Positions 38,487 through 48,830 of a stretch of 64,000 nt of DNA are shown here, one piece after another. This stretch comes from Epiperipatus broadwayi (Eukaryota > Onychophora > Udeonychophora > Euonychophora > Peripatidae), in contig JAQFVV010006197.1 in NCBI GenBank assembly GCA_028023455.1, positions 14,321,254-14,385,253 of the forward strand. The letters are read 5' to 3'. The number at the start of each line of letters is the position of its first letter. The first letter of the stretch is position 1. The translations under genes were made by a program, and so were the position numbers. The notes under the pieces were generated by a model. The model was not told the DNA's origin and ran no database searches. It saw only the letters and a list, made by a program, of their open reading frames with translations.

Positions 38487-38895
38487 TGTAACCCTGGATG
38501 ACTATATAAAAGGGTTGATAAAATATTAGGGTAGTTTGGCTAGTAATTTTTAGAGATGCAGTTGGCAGTAATTATCTGGATAGAATAGAGCGATATATAG
38601 AGTTCCCATGGAGATCTAAAGGAAGGCAAAAGGACAAGTCCAGAAGCTACTCTATAGTTCACTACAAAGGAGTTTTGATTCATGAATCCAGATCCAGCTT
38701 TCTGTATTCATTAGCCTGCACAAACGTGGACAAGACAGCTTGCTAGCCTGAAGTCTATCAAATCCTAGACAGAAGGGACATCATTGAATCCAAAGCATAT
38801 CTGAACTATACTTTTTCTGATGATGACAATCCTGGATTATATCTGTCTCACCAAGACCAGCTCACAAGAGAATCACAAATAAACATATGGTGAGT
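38487..38895 (+). other. GC-richer island with TATA-like box and splice-donor-like end
   Basis: The block stands out from its AT-rich flanks. It has ACTATATAAAAGGG at 38501, then about 370 bp without a long open frame, an AATAAA signal near 38879, and ATATG|GTGAGT at about 38885-38895, which fits a splice donor. It could be a promoter plus non-coding first exon of a host transcript, or a solo LTR with its own TATA box and polyadenylation signal. I saw no TG...CA ends with a matching duplication, so the LTR reading is unproven. Confidence 0.35.
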
Positions 38896-39254
38896 AGCAT
38901 TATATATAATGATAATGCAATTTTAAATAATTTCTTTAGTAAAAATGACATTTTAAAATTCATATTTTAAATTTAAAAATGTTGTAATTAAGAGCGAGCT
39001 GTAATAATCATATATATATATATAGAGAGAGAAAGATATCTTAAATTTTTTGTTGAAGAAAAAAATAGAAACATTTAAAATCTAAATTTAAGGACAGATA
39101 TAATTAAACAATCAACAATAATCCTGTCAAGACTGATTTTGTTTTAATTTTTTAAAAAATAGAAAGAAAAAGCTTTTATCATTAAAGCAGTGAAATTTAT
39201 GTATATTCAAAATGGAATTAATTATGAAAGATATTAATAATTGTATTATTTTGA
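38896..39254. other. AT-rich non-coding DNA
   Basis: An (AT)n(AG)n tract lies at about 39009-39031. Nothing else is seen. Confidence 0.5.
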
Positions 39255-39690
39255 CAAATTCAAATGTGTTCAGAAATTATTATCCCACATGTCTGTAGGT
39301 ATATATATCACTGTATATCAAATAGACACATAAATTTTAATCATTTATTTATTTTATAACAATTCAAATATGTTATATTAATAAATTAATATATCACACA
39401 TCTGTGTGTTTATGTATATATTTAACTAAACCTAGTATAAGGTATCTATATCATTAAAATATAATTTAAAACTTTTGATCATGTATTTTTATTTTATGGC
39501 AAGTCAAATATTTTCAGAAATTATTATATCACATATTTGTGTGAGTATATATATATATATCAATGAGTCTCAAGTAAACACATATGTAAAATTTAATCAT
39601 TTTTACAATTTTATTAAATGTCAATTGAAATATATTCATTATATATTATAAAATGTGCATCTGTGTGCATATATATCTATGTGTGTTGTA
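39255..39690 (+). repeat. degenerate tandem array, about four units of 107-140 bp
   Basis: CAAATGTGTTCAGAAATTAT, CAAATATGTTATATTAATAA, CAAATATTTTCAGAAATTAT and GAAATATATTCATTATATAT start successive units near 39260, 39365, 39505 and 39627. Each is followed by a CACAT.T.TGTG block and then ATATATATC-type sequence. The units are strongly diverged, so this is an old array. Confidence 0.55.
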
Positions 39691-39987
39691 TTTAAACCCA
39701 TTAAGAGGTATTGTAAATCACAATGTGATAGTTTTATTTTGTATATTAATCATAATCAGAAGACTTCTATGTGTATAGCCAAATTCTGCAAACCTTAATA
39801 TCATTTTTTTAATTGTTATTAATAAACTTGTATTTAATTGTTACAATTATTCCAATGTACTTAATCATAGTATCAGTTATAGAGCTTGTATTCTCTGAGC
39901 TAGATTCGGCATAATGGTCTGATATATGGAAGAGGATGTATATTTAGTACAGTGACATCCAGTGATGATATTTCCATCAATAATTAC

Positions 39988-40006
39988 CATCATCATCATC
40001 ATCATC
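39988..40006. repeat. (ATC)n microsatellite
   Basis: About six CAT/ATC units are read directly from the sequence. Confidence 0.85.
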
Positions 40007-40579
40007 TTGGTTGGCACAAAGAGAATATTCTTTAAAGCTCATACACTACATTTTAGTTTAGTTTAGTCTTTATTGGAATTTAAGTTATAGTTGGCCAGTA
40101 TACTAATAGTACTAAGTGGCCAGAGCATTGATGATGATTAGCATGTTTTAATATCCTAACATTAGTGTTTTATGGTGATGTATTCTGATGGATGAGCACT
40201 TAGTTGGTGCATCTAAGTTATGTTTAAATAATTGTCCCAAGCTGGCAAAGACTAAATATTTGGCCTGGTCTATAGTAGATCCATTTCAAATCCAGTCTCC
40301 AGATTGATTGTTGATTTATTTGATTGTTGATCATTCATGATAAGAATAACTTATTTATACTTATTTATAATGCTGGTGAATTTACAGTTAATGATACTGA
40401 TAATATATAACATTACTTATATATTTTTTGATATTAAACATTACTTTAATATCTTACTTTATTATTTTAATTTTATATCTTAAAATATACTTTAAAAATC
40501 ATTATTTGAATTATTTATTTTGGGGGAAATGATTTTTAGATCCTCCTCTTTAAAGCCAATCATCTTTCTCTATTCCATT
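40007..40579. other. non-coding DNA
   Basis: No gene was recognised. Confidence 0.5.
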
Positions 40580-41620
40580 ATCACATGATAATAGTCCAAG
40601 CTCATCAACAACAGGAATCTACGATCTGTCATCAAGGCAACCCCTAGGGATTAAAGGTGGAAATACATCTTTCATTCTGTTCTAAGATATTAATGCAGAC
40701 AAGTAAGAGAGTTGACCCTTTGACTGCAATAGATTAAAATTTTATTTAAGTATGTTTCAATAAACCTATAAACAGGCAAATATAACTGGTTTTGAAAACA
40801 AGTTAGTAGTCATTTTTAATAATTTCAAACTCCACTAAACAATTATTATTTAAATAGTAAACTTGATTTTATATAAAGCTAGATGGTTCATAGATATAAA
40901 TCACTTGAAAATATCTCAAAATTATCAACAATTGAATCTTCAATCTGTTGTCAAGGCAATCTCTATGAATAAAAGGTGAAAATCCAACTTTTATTCTGGT
41001 CTGACATTAATATAGATAAGAGAATTGATACTTTGACTTAATAGATTGATATTTTTAAATTCACAAAAGTTTTAATAAACTCCTGTTTTGAAAGCAGATT
41101 AATAAAGTCATTTTTTAATACTTTAAATTCCAATAAACCTAAATAATGAACTTGATTTTTCATAAAGTTAGATGGTTCACAGATATATATTACATGATAA
41201 TAATCCAAGCTTATTAACATCAGAAATCTTTGTAACGATTGTGTTGACAATGGATGGAAGCTTTGACTATTATCTTGTAATTTATATCAGTAAATCATCT
41301 AGCTTTATGCATAATCAAGTTTATTATCTAAATAATAATTAAGTTTAGTGGAGTTTATTAAATATAACTATTAATATACTTTCAAGACAGGTTATATTTA
41401 AATGTCTGTTAAATAGGGTTTCTTTAATGTTATTTGAATTTTAAAAATTTCAATATGTTAGAATTAAAGTGTCAACTTTCTTCATTATATTAATATTTGA
41501 AACCAAGTGATGTTAATAAGCTTGAGTTATTATTATGTGATTTTTATCCATGAATCATCTAATCTTTTGCAAAATCAGGTTTATTATCTACATAATGGTA
41601 TAAGTGTAAATCAAGAATTT
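40580..41620. repeat. complex foldback array: two direct units, a third partial, then inverted copies
   Basis: Units start near 40582, 40902 and 41189 with CA.ATGATAATAGTCCAAGC-type sequence, and run in the same direction through a GTCATCAAGGCAACC or GTTGTCAAGGCAATC motif (about 40630 and 40962) to AACTTGATTTT.ATAAAG and TAGATGGTTCA. From about 41260 to 41620 the same blocks come back inverted (ATCATCTAGCTTTATGCATAA, AATCAAGTTTATTATCTA, GTGATGTTAATAAGCTTGAG, ATCATCTAATCTTTTGC). The motif matches the ends of the MITE at 17523-17795, so this is probably a related, rearranged family. There is no coding content. Confidence 0.7.
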
Positions 41621-42529
41621 CTTATAAACAAGGTTTAAAATGATTGCAGAGCAATCTCTTATACTATGTAATTATATTTCACACATATATAATTACCAAA
41701 TATGCTGGAGATTTGAATATTTATTATCATGCTAGAATTACAATATACCTTCATATATTAATAAAGATTTTGCTATTTTTTCAGATAGATATTTCAGATC
41801 TGATCCATTTGATTACCATATAATGATCAATAAATAGTTATCTGGATATTTTTAGCTAGAAGAAATAAAGATCTCATGTTTTTGGATTTATTAGAAGACT
41901 GTAAAAGCAAAAAATATGATTATAATATAATGTAACTTTTATTGCTAGTGGAATAATGGAGTCATATTCTATGTGCATTGATTTTACTCCTTTACGTAAA
42001 TATTTGTCTGAAATAAATAGATATCAAAAATTTCTAGAATAGAAAATTTTAGAAAATAGAAAACAATGTTGTTATTGCAGAGGAAACTGATGATATGTCT
42101 TGGTAAAATAATAATTAAATTTTATTACAAATATATGTGCAAGTGTGCATTTTTAAAACTTATTATAGTTTATTGATAATGTAATAAGATGCATTAATAC
42201 TTAAAAGATTTATTATTATATTTATATTATTGCATAACACATTTAATATTACATTTTAAGTTCACCACTCTATCAAAAATTCCTCAATTCCAAAGCAAAC
42301 TAATAAGCAAGTTAAACTATTCATAAATTAATGGTAGTTTTAATAATTAAAAGTTTTACAAAAAATATGCAAAAACTTCTTACAACAGTCAGAAGACAAA
42401 AATGAGAACTGCAATATGTTTTTATCACAAGTATTTTATTTTATTTAAACTATATATAAATTGAATTATTAAAATAATTTAATTTAGACATTTCTTTTTA
42501 TAGATATATCTCTTATATAATTACTATAA
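41621..42529. other. AT-rich non-coding DNA
   Basis: No feature was seen. Confidence 0.5.
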
Positions 42530-42640
42530 CTTGTTTTATATATATTGTTAGTTTTTCTACATTTACTACACTAATCTCCAATTTGTACACTCTTCTAAAC
42601 ATTTTTTTAAATGTTTGAAGCACATATGTGTATTTTATAT
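42530..42640 (-). mobile_element. short LINE reverse transcriptase fragment
   Basis: On the minus strand the fragment reads LEECTNWRLV and then stops. This matches LIEECKNW of the element at 37020-37850, and the nucleotide blocks agree (CTACATTTACTA, TTCTACACTCTTC-like). The YADD box is not present, so only the segment after it survives. Confidence 0.4.
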
Positions 42641-43215
42641 ATAGTTAGATCTATAAATCTCAACCATTGTACATTCACATTTTTAACACTATTAAGTTCA
42701 TATTAGACTAGAGATTATCATATTCCTAACCCAGATATAAAAATCAGTTAAAGATTAATATATTCATTTTTTAAAATAATAATAATATAAATATATGGTT
42801 TCATTTTTCCTCTTCCATACTTAAAACTTCCATTCCACCACACATTTTAAATATATATGTGAACAAAAGATCAAAAATAGGATGAATCCATTTATTCTTG
42901 GAGCTATGATGTTTATAAACATATCTTTGTCAACATTGTTGATAATTGAGAGTGAAATTAATTTATCAGTCAGATGGAATATCTCACTTTTTAAAATATT
43001 AAATTTACAATGAATTATATAAGACTTAAGACAGAAGAATCCCTTTTTTACATTGGGTTATGTTTAATTAAAAAATTTATATATATATGAAATAGATTGT
43101 ATTTTAGTTTATGTGACAAAGTTTTTATATTGTATACAGAACAGGCTAAAAATACTCAAGCCATGAGTATAATACAATAAGTATTATTTATTGCACTGTA
43201 TTCAACTTATATATA
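42641..43215. other. AT-rich DNA with a dispersed repeat
   Basis: The segment 42690-42880 shares blocks with 28990-29340 (ATTAGACTAGA, CAGTTAAAGA, ATATGG, CCACACATTTT). There is no coding content. Confidence 0.4.
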
Positions 43216-43477
43216 TAATAAAGACCAAATATTTCTAAACAAGCTTATTTTATTATTTATTTACTTTTTACAATAAATGCTATAAGAGAAAGCATTCAAA
43301 TCTTTATATATGATTTTCCCCATTCCCAGACTGGTTTCAAGATATGGCTCTCTTCAGTGGGGATGGGAACAATTATAGATAAAGATTTGAATGCTTTCTC
43401 TTATAACATTTATCATAAAAAAATAATTAAATAAAAATAATAAAATAAGCTTGTTTAGAAATATTTGGTCTTTATTA
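43216..43477. mobile_element. foldback / MITE-like hairpin element
   Basis: Arms of about 100 bp are inverted copies: TAATAAAGACCAAATATTTC at the left and GAAATATTTGGTCTTTATTA at the right, continuing through AACAAGCTTATTTTATTATT and GAGAAAGCATTCAAATCTTT. The central spacer of about 60 bp is less AT-rich (CCCCATTCCCAGACTGG ... CAGTGGGGATGGGAA) and itself can pair in part. There is no open frame. The structure is typical of non-autonomous DNA elements. Confidence 0.8.
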
Positions 43478-43552
43478 CATATTGGTAATTAGAAGCTATA
43501 TAGGTCATGTGGTTTATCACTTGGTTTATTACTATTATATATATATATAAAA

Positions 43553-43650
43553 CCATTAGAAACCAGTCATCACTTAGACAATCCCAATATAGATAATATA
43601 GTTATCTATATTGTGTAAGTGTAATGGTTAATTATAAACCATTTAGCCTT
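43553..43650. repeat. imperfect inverted repeat
   Basis: AACCATTAGAAACCAGTCAT...CAATATAGATAATAT faces GTTATCTATATTGTGTAAGT...AATGGTT. It lies just right of the larger hairpin and between (AT)n tracts (43539-43551 and 43666-43684). Confidence 0.55.
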
Positions 43651-44099
43651 AATCATTGTCACACTTATATATATATATATATATGCCATTAAAATCACAA
43701 TCCAAAAACAAAACAATCAAAAATCTCAATACATACATATATAAAACAGATACTTTATGTGTATTATATGAACAAAAATGTAAAAAAAAAGATAATGTTA
43801 TTAATAATGAATTGAGAAAGCACCTTTACTTATATATTTACAGTATGGATCTGTGTGTCCAGTCATTCCTAATTCTATTTCATCACAATTAAATACCTGT
43901 TCTGTTGTTTTTTTCTTCAATATATTTTTAAATTGTAATAAAAGCATAATGGTGCTGTCATTGCTTTACCAATTATTTTAGTATTTTAAAGACTGTGACA
44001 ATTATGGAATCTATACTCCATTCCTTATTTGCAGTTAATAATTAGGAATTGTGTGATCCAGATTTCAGCTAAATTTTTCATGAAGATTCATGACTTTGT
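43651..44099. other. non-coding DNA
   Basis: (AT)n lies at 43666-43684. The open frame running through it is low complexity. Nothing else is seen. Confidence 0.5.
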
Positions 44100-45097
44100 A
44101 ATGCAATGCAAGGCCATCAGCCATAATGTTTGTGAGGGTGCCTAGTAGTATATCTATGGATTGTGGGGAAAAGTGCAGGAGATACAGATATGAGAGACCT
44201 CCAGAGAAGATTGTCATGTTTGACTCATTGATGTCACAAAGCCCAGCTGTGCATGTTTGTCCACAATCAGAGACCTGTCATGTTAGGATCTACCAGTAGA
44301 GCTCAGCCAAATGATCAAAGGTGAGCAAGATATTGTGGAGGTGGAAGAGAGATGCAAACAGGATCCCTTAGACATAGAAGAGAGTGAGTAGGATGTTTTA
44401 AATAAAGCTAGAAATAAGCAGGGGGTTGTAGAAATGGGAAACCTAGATGAGCAGAAAGTATGGAAGATGGAGATAACTGAGGGATGAGCTGTTCGGAATT
44501 GTTTAGGGGTAAATGAGAATAGTTTGAAAATGGAGGAAACCATATAATGCAGATAGAGAATAGACATAAACATGGAGAGTTAGAATTAGTGAAGAAGTTG
44601 GAAGATAGGATTGATTAGGAGTGGAGGAAATATGCTCTGGAAGAAGGGTATAGAGTTCATGGGGCTGAGTCAGAGCCAGGAATGATATTAGCAGACAGAC
44701 CCAAAAGAAAGCAGTATAGGTAGTACAACCTAGGCAAAGAGAGGCTAGGAATAGAGACAAATGGGGAAAATTGAGCTCGAGAGGGACAATAGAGGATAGG
44801 CCTCATTGGAAACAGCTAGTCTTTGAAATAGGGAGTGCAAGAGATGATACAAGTGCAAGAATAGAAAGGATGGTTAGGAAAAGAAAGAGAAGAAAAAGAA
44901 AAGGCTTATACATCTTTAGGAAAAGAAACCAACTAAGAGTTCAAACTCAGAGGCTAAGGCATAGATGCATGCAGGAATATAATAAATATTTCCCATTCCA
45001 GAAGGAACCATATGGGATCGAGGAGGATGAAATTTATGAAGGAACCTTCATTGGGCATAATAATGTTCATAAATTAAAATCATGTGTAAATAGATGA
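44100..45097 (+). pseudogene. decayed unidentified reading frame (acidic then basic)
   Basis: This is a purine-rich plus-strand block unlike its surroundings. From 44308 an open piece reads GEQDIVEVEERCKQDPLDIE, then after stops ELVKKLEDRID near 44585 and YALEEGYRVHGAESEPGM near 44630-44680. The last and longest piece, 44771-45097 (108 codons with a TTG/ATG-type start), contains HWKQLVFEIGSARDDTSARI, a very basic RKRKRRKRKG run, LRVQTQRLRHRCMQEYNKYF and EEDEIYEGTFIGHNNVHK. The acidic-to-basic layout recalls the frame at 19243-20330, but I saw no sequence identity good enough to call them one family. A retroelement ORF1 or an old host gene are both possible. No recognised domain. Confidence 0.4.
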
Positions 45098-46194
45098 CCA
45101 GATTCTTCTTAAACTCAATGATATAAATCATTCATGGGTTTGTTCTCTTTCCAAATTTATATTATCAGCACTACCTTTGTTTGGTTCAAATACTAAATTT
45201 TTTTGTATCTATATTTTTTTAGAGGTATTTAACTTTTGTGTTTTAAAAATATTAACTATATATCATAATCTTAACAATGGGATTGATCAAGATACAGCAT
45301 CTTTTAAAAATAATAAAGTAGACAATCAAAATCAAAATTGAAATTTTAAATTTATCTGCACTAATTCAGATTCATGGTTGTATGTCAGTTATAAGTAAAT
45401 TCATTTTTTTTTCTTTTATTTTTTTTATAAGTTTGGGGATATGAAAGGGTATATTCCTACAGACCATATATTTCACCTGTTTTCCCCATAACTATATCTG
45501 TGCTAACTTTAAAACCTCATGAGTATCAGTGCACATATATATGCAAGAACAGACTGATATATTATCGGTCTATGTATATTACAGTGCATCTGTATTTTAA
45601 TACTAAACCTTTTTAAAATTATAAATATATTTATTAAAAGGAATCAATTCATTAGTTTCATTCAGAATTGCATATATATGTATAAAATCAAACTAGTACC
45701 AGAATACATAATAAAATGTTGTTTAAAAGATTTGCTAAATTTCTAAAGTTAAATTAAAATATTGTCAATAAAAATCACATCATGGACCTGCTTATAAAAT
45801 AGTACATAGGCTAGGTTTCTAAATTTATAATTTTGCAATAATATTTTCCAAAATTGAAACTTAGTCAATAACAAAGTTCACTGAAGCAGCACTATTTTAG
45901 ATCCCTTTGGGAATCAAATGGCTAAACCAAGCTAAATTTACTTGATTTAAAATATTAAACAATGATTGAGCCAATTTTACAAATTTAAAATTGAATTGTA
46001 AACAAGTGTTAATGGATTCACCCCACTATGAATCCAGCTTATAAGAAAATAATATAGGATTTGAAATTGATAGAAATAGCGTATATTTGACATTTTAAAA
46101 TATACTCTGTAAATTTATGTGTATTGCTACCCGAATTTACACCCATTTTAATTTTACAATGCGTGATTAGGAGGGTCATGGATTTGCTATTTCT
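45098..46194. other. AT-rich DNA, possible continuation of decayed frame
   Basis: An open stretch without Met at about 45115-45340 (LNDINHSWVCSLSKF...) follows the previous pseudogene, but its composition is AT-driven. The rest shows nothing. Confidence 0.35.
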
Positions 46195-46393
46195 TTCTAC
46201 AAGGAACAGTCATCTCCAACCTCATCCTACATGTCACAATGGCATGTGATCATCATTACTAGGATGGACAGTTCTGTCACTGCCTGCTGCAGAGAGAAGT
46301 CTACCACCAAGCAACCTATCTAGAAAAGAGTGCCACAATGCCTACTTTCAAATGCCTGATGTCCAAGATGCTGAGGAACATTGTGAAACAGTA
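46195..46393 (+). other. exon-like segment, unproven
   Basis: The segment is less AT-rich than its flanks. It starts after a pyrimidine-rich TTTCTTTCTACAAG, which fits a splice acceptor, and ends at AACA|GTAAGAT, which fits a donor. The first frame is open for about 40 codons (SSPTSSYMSQWHVIIITRM) and then has a stop, so a coding exon is unlikely; a non-coding or untranslated exon, or chance, would fit. No family is recognised. Confidence 0.25.
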
Positions 46394-46935
46394 AGATTCG
46401 TATTCGAATCTTAAGTTTCACCTTTTTCTGTCGTCTCTCACTGACCGGTCTATCCCACCCAAATTTAAACTTTTTGACATCGAATTGTGTGTGTAACAAT
46501 ATTAAAAATGTATAAATATATGTAGAATTCAGCATAAACATGCACACATTTCGATCTCAAATTAAAGGCAATAAATAGGGATAAAATCTTATAATTTAGA
46601 TTTCTTTTAGCTATATAATTTTGTATACTTTTAATCATTTATTTTGGATTATAAAGTTCGTATTTATTGCTTTGTTTAAATTTCGTTTAATAATAATTCT
46701 AAAAAAATCTGATGTAATATTTAATTAAAAGTTAAAATAATCTTATGTTTCCTTTTTGTCTTTGAAATTGAAAAGCATCGGTCAGTGATAGATAATAGAT
46801 TAATTAAAGAAAAATTCCCCAAAATATAATTAGTAAATGTAAAATGTAAACAATAGAATGGCAGCTTTCTTTAATTAAAAACCAACAAAATGCATTGATT
46901 ATTCTCAGGGCAGACTAAGTAGAACCTAAAAATAC
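46394..46935. other. AT-rich non-coding DNA
   Basis: The minus-strand open frame at 46320-46547 has no recognisable features. Nothing else is seen. Confidence 0.5.
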
Positions 46936-46939
46936 CTTA

Positions 46940-47346
46940 ACAAAAATGTGAAAGATCAAGATAAAAAAAGAGGCCATCTTAGACTTGCTGGAGACATTCA
47001 CTAAAACTTTAGCTTTGCTCTCAATCACTGAGAGTCTCCAAAAATATAAAAATAATTTGTTCCTGCCAAGGTATGACCGAGTAAAGCACCTAGATTATTC
47101 TCCATTGGGAGATGGCCTATCGGATGCCAAACTTTCCATTGCCCATCATAAATTCACCATGAAGATCTGCTGCCTGAAATGAATGAGAAAGCTGCTGCTG
47201 CCGTGAAATTAAATGAAATATCTAAATACAAGAAAGAATTGCCACTCATGAACTATTTGTTACTAAACAATGGACTCGGAAAACTTCTTATAAAACAGGT
47301 ACCTGTCTGTGTTCAAACTCTAGAGTACTCTAATAGTATGCTATAG
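46940..47346 (+). pseudogene. protein-like stretch with one frameshift, unidentified
   Basis: One frame runs to 47178 with KEAILDLLETFTKTLALLS, then FLPRYDRVKHLDYSPLGD and GLSDAKLSIAHHKFTMK. A second frame takes over at about 47161 and stays open to a TAG at about 47344 with LLPEMNEKAAAAVKLNEI, NYLLLNNGLGKLLIKQ and VPVCVQTLEYSNSM. Composition and residue use are those of real protein, with a single-base shift at the join near 47160. A donor-like CAG|GTACCT occurs at about 47298. It could be a recent pseudogene, a retroelement gag-like piece, or an exon with a sequencing error. I do not recognise the family. Confidence 0.45.
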
Positions 47347-47604
47347 CTCTTCTTCATATTACTTATCTAAATTATAAAATGTAAAACTACCATATGTATA
47401 ACTAAAACTGAATAATTAACTTAATGTGTAAATTTCTCTACTAATCTAGCTTACCTCATTCTATCTTGGGTGCGTATTTTTAAAATCTACATTTTATCTA
47501 TATTTATTATTTAATTATTGCATGCTCATAATTACCTCAATTTTCAAAGTTTAAATCTATGATCATTTGAAACAGTGAATGTGTGTCACATTTTCATTAA
47601 TATG

Positions 47605-47645
47605 TACTTCGTCGGGCCGAGGCAGAGACCAGCCCGACATTCTTA
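47605..47645 (+). repeat. GC-rich hairpin repeat, copy 1
   Basis: The core at 47611-47638 has a 7-bp stem GTCGGGC / GCCCGAC around a 14-base loop (CGAGGCAGAGACCA). The whole 28-base core and the flanks TACTT and ATTCTTAT recur at 48107-48147. It is strikingly GC-rich for this window. Role unknown. Confidence 0.9.
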
Positions 47646-48106
47646 TTTCCTTAATAACTTCACTTTCATATAAATCGACACGCATTCAGTGCATCATTTA
47701 TTGTAATGCAGGGTCTACTACTTCACAAATGGCTGGCATATTAGTTGTAATAACTCCCAGTTTTTATATATTTTGTATTTATTAAATCTAATGAATAATT
47801 CTAGAAAATCACATTTCTTTGAGAGTCGCCAGAGTTCTTGAGTAAATGTTGGTAATGTTGGGCCAAGTCAGAAATCTATTTAAATCTCATCATAATCGTT
47901 TATACATTATACATGTGTTACGTTTTAGAGACGTGATGACCCATTCCGCCATGAAATTTCCGGATTCTTCAGGGTTGAAATTAACCCCAGTCGTCCTACA
48001 CAAGTGGGCATAATGGGTGCTCCCATATGACTTGACAATGTCATGTAGCCAGCTGGCAAAACTGCGACATGGATCGCTTGTTCCTGGTTATGCTTATGTG
48101 ACACCT
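47646..48106. other. less AT-rich DNA between the two hairpin repeats
   Basis: A minus-strand frame (48215-47925, 96 codons) runs through the second hairpin and contains CVGRLGLISTLKNPEISW and GYMTLSSHMGAPIMP. A plus-strand frame overlaps it. Neither has a recognised family, and the flanking hairpin repeat suggests a mobile-element remnant rather than a gene. Confidence 0.4.
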
Positions 48107-48147
48107 TACTTTGTCGGGCCGAGGCAGAGACCAGCCCGACATTCTTA
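48107..48147 (+). repeat. GC-rich hairpin repeat, copy 2
   Basis: The core 48113-48140 is identical over 28 bases to the one at 47611-47638, and flanked likewise by TACTTT and ATTCTTAT. The offset is 502 bp in the same orientation. Confidence 0.9.
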
Positions 48148-48830
48148 TAAACCCATTCGTGGCATTGCAGTTTCAATATACTGCCATTCCATATCGCCTT
48201 TCTAAAGCGTACCACGTGTTCCTTTACTTAATTTTATTATTCTATATATATCACTCCGCCTCTGCATTATCTTCATAAATAATTCTCAAATAAATGTTTG
48301 CCCTTAGTTATAAATAAATATTATTGCCTTAATTATAAATAAATATTTTAATTAAATAAATATGTCTGCCATTACTCTTATAACCCATGCTTTAGACTCT
48401 TGCATTGCAAAGGCATAAATCCCTCCAGGCATGCATTAGAAATACTTACTCGAGAATTTTAGGTAGCTAGATTACGTCCTCAAATAAAAGAATTCCTTTT
48501 GTAAACAAATAAATAATGTATTCTTTAAAATATACACATGTTGCAAATCCCGCTACTGAATGTATTAATAAATAATTTTGAACTATACGTCTGCAGTTAC
48601 ATTTCATTTATTCGATACCCATTCTATATAATATTTCCTCGATTATGTAAATATGAATGTTTAATTAATATTAGTTTGATTATTGGCTAACTCGAGAATA
48701 AAATCATGAGTCTCTTGCATATCCCTGACCACCGTGCCTAAGGAAATATTTACTAATGTCGCATCAGATGCGTTGTTTCATGGATTGTATTGTGGAACCG
48801 ATAAACTATGTTCAAACTCAGTACCACGGG
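48148..48830. other. non-coding DNA
   Basis: No gene is seen. A short internal duplication, TTATAAATAAATATT, occurs twice near 48310-48345. Confidence 0.5.

Noticed and set aside
38487-38895. Solo LTR with defined TG...CA ends
   Set aside because: Candidate ends are not flanked by matching 4-6 bp duplications, and no second copy was seen in the window.
43656-43892. Open frame of 78 codons
   Set aside because: It starts in (AT)n and shows no protein family features.
44283-44760. Minus-strand frames of 96 and 85 codons
   Set aside because: They are antisense to the purine-rich decayed frame at 44100-45097; the Ser/Leu/Pro content is what the complement of such sequence gives.
48017-48205. 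Plus-strand frame of 62 codons as a gene
   Set aside because: It overlaps a longer minus-strand frame, includes the hairpin repeat and has no recognised motif.
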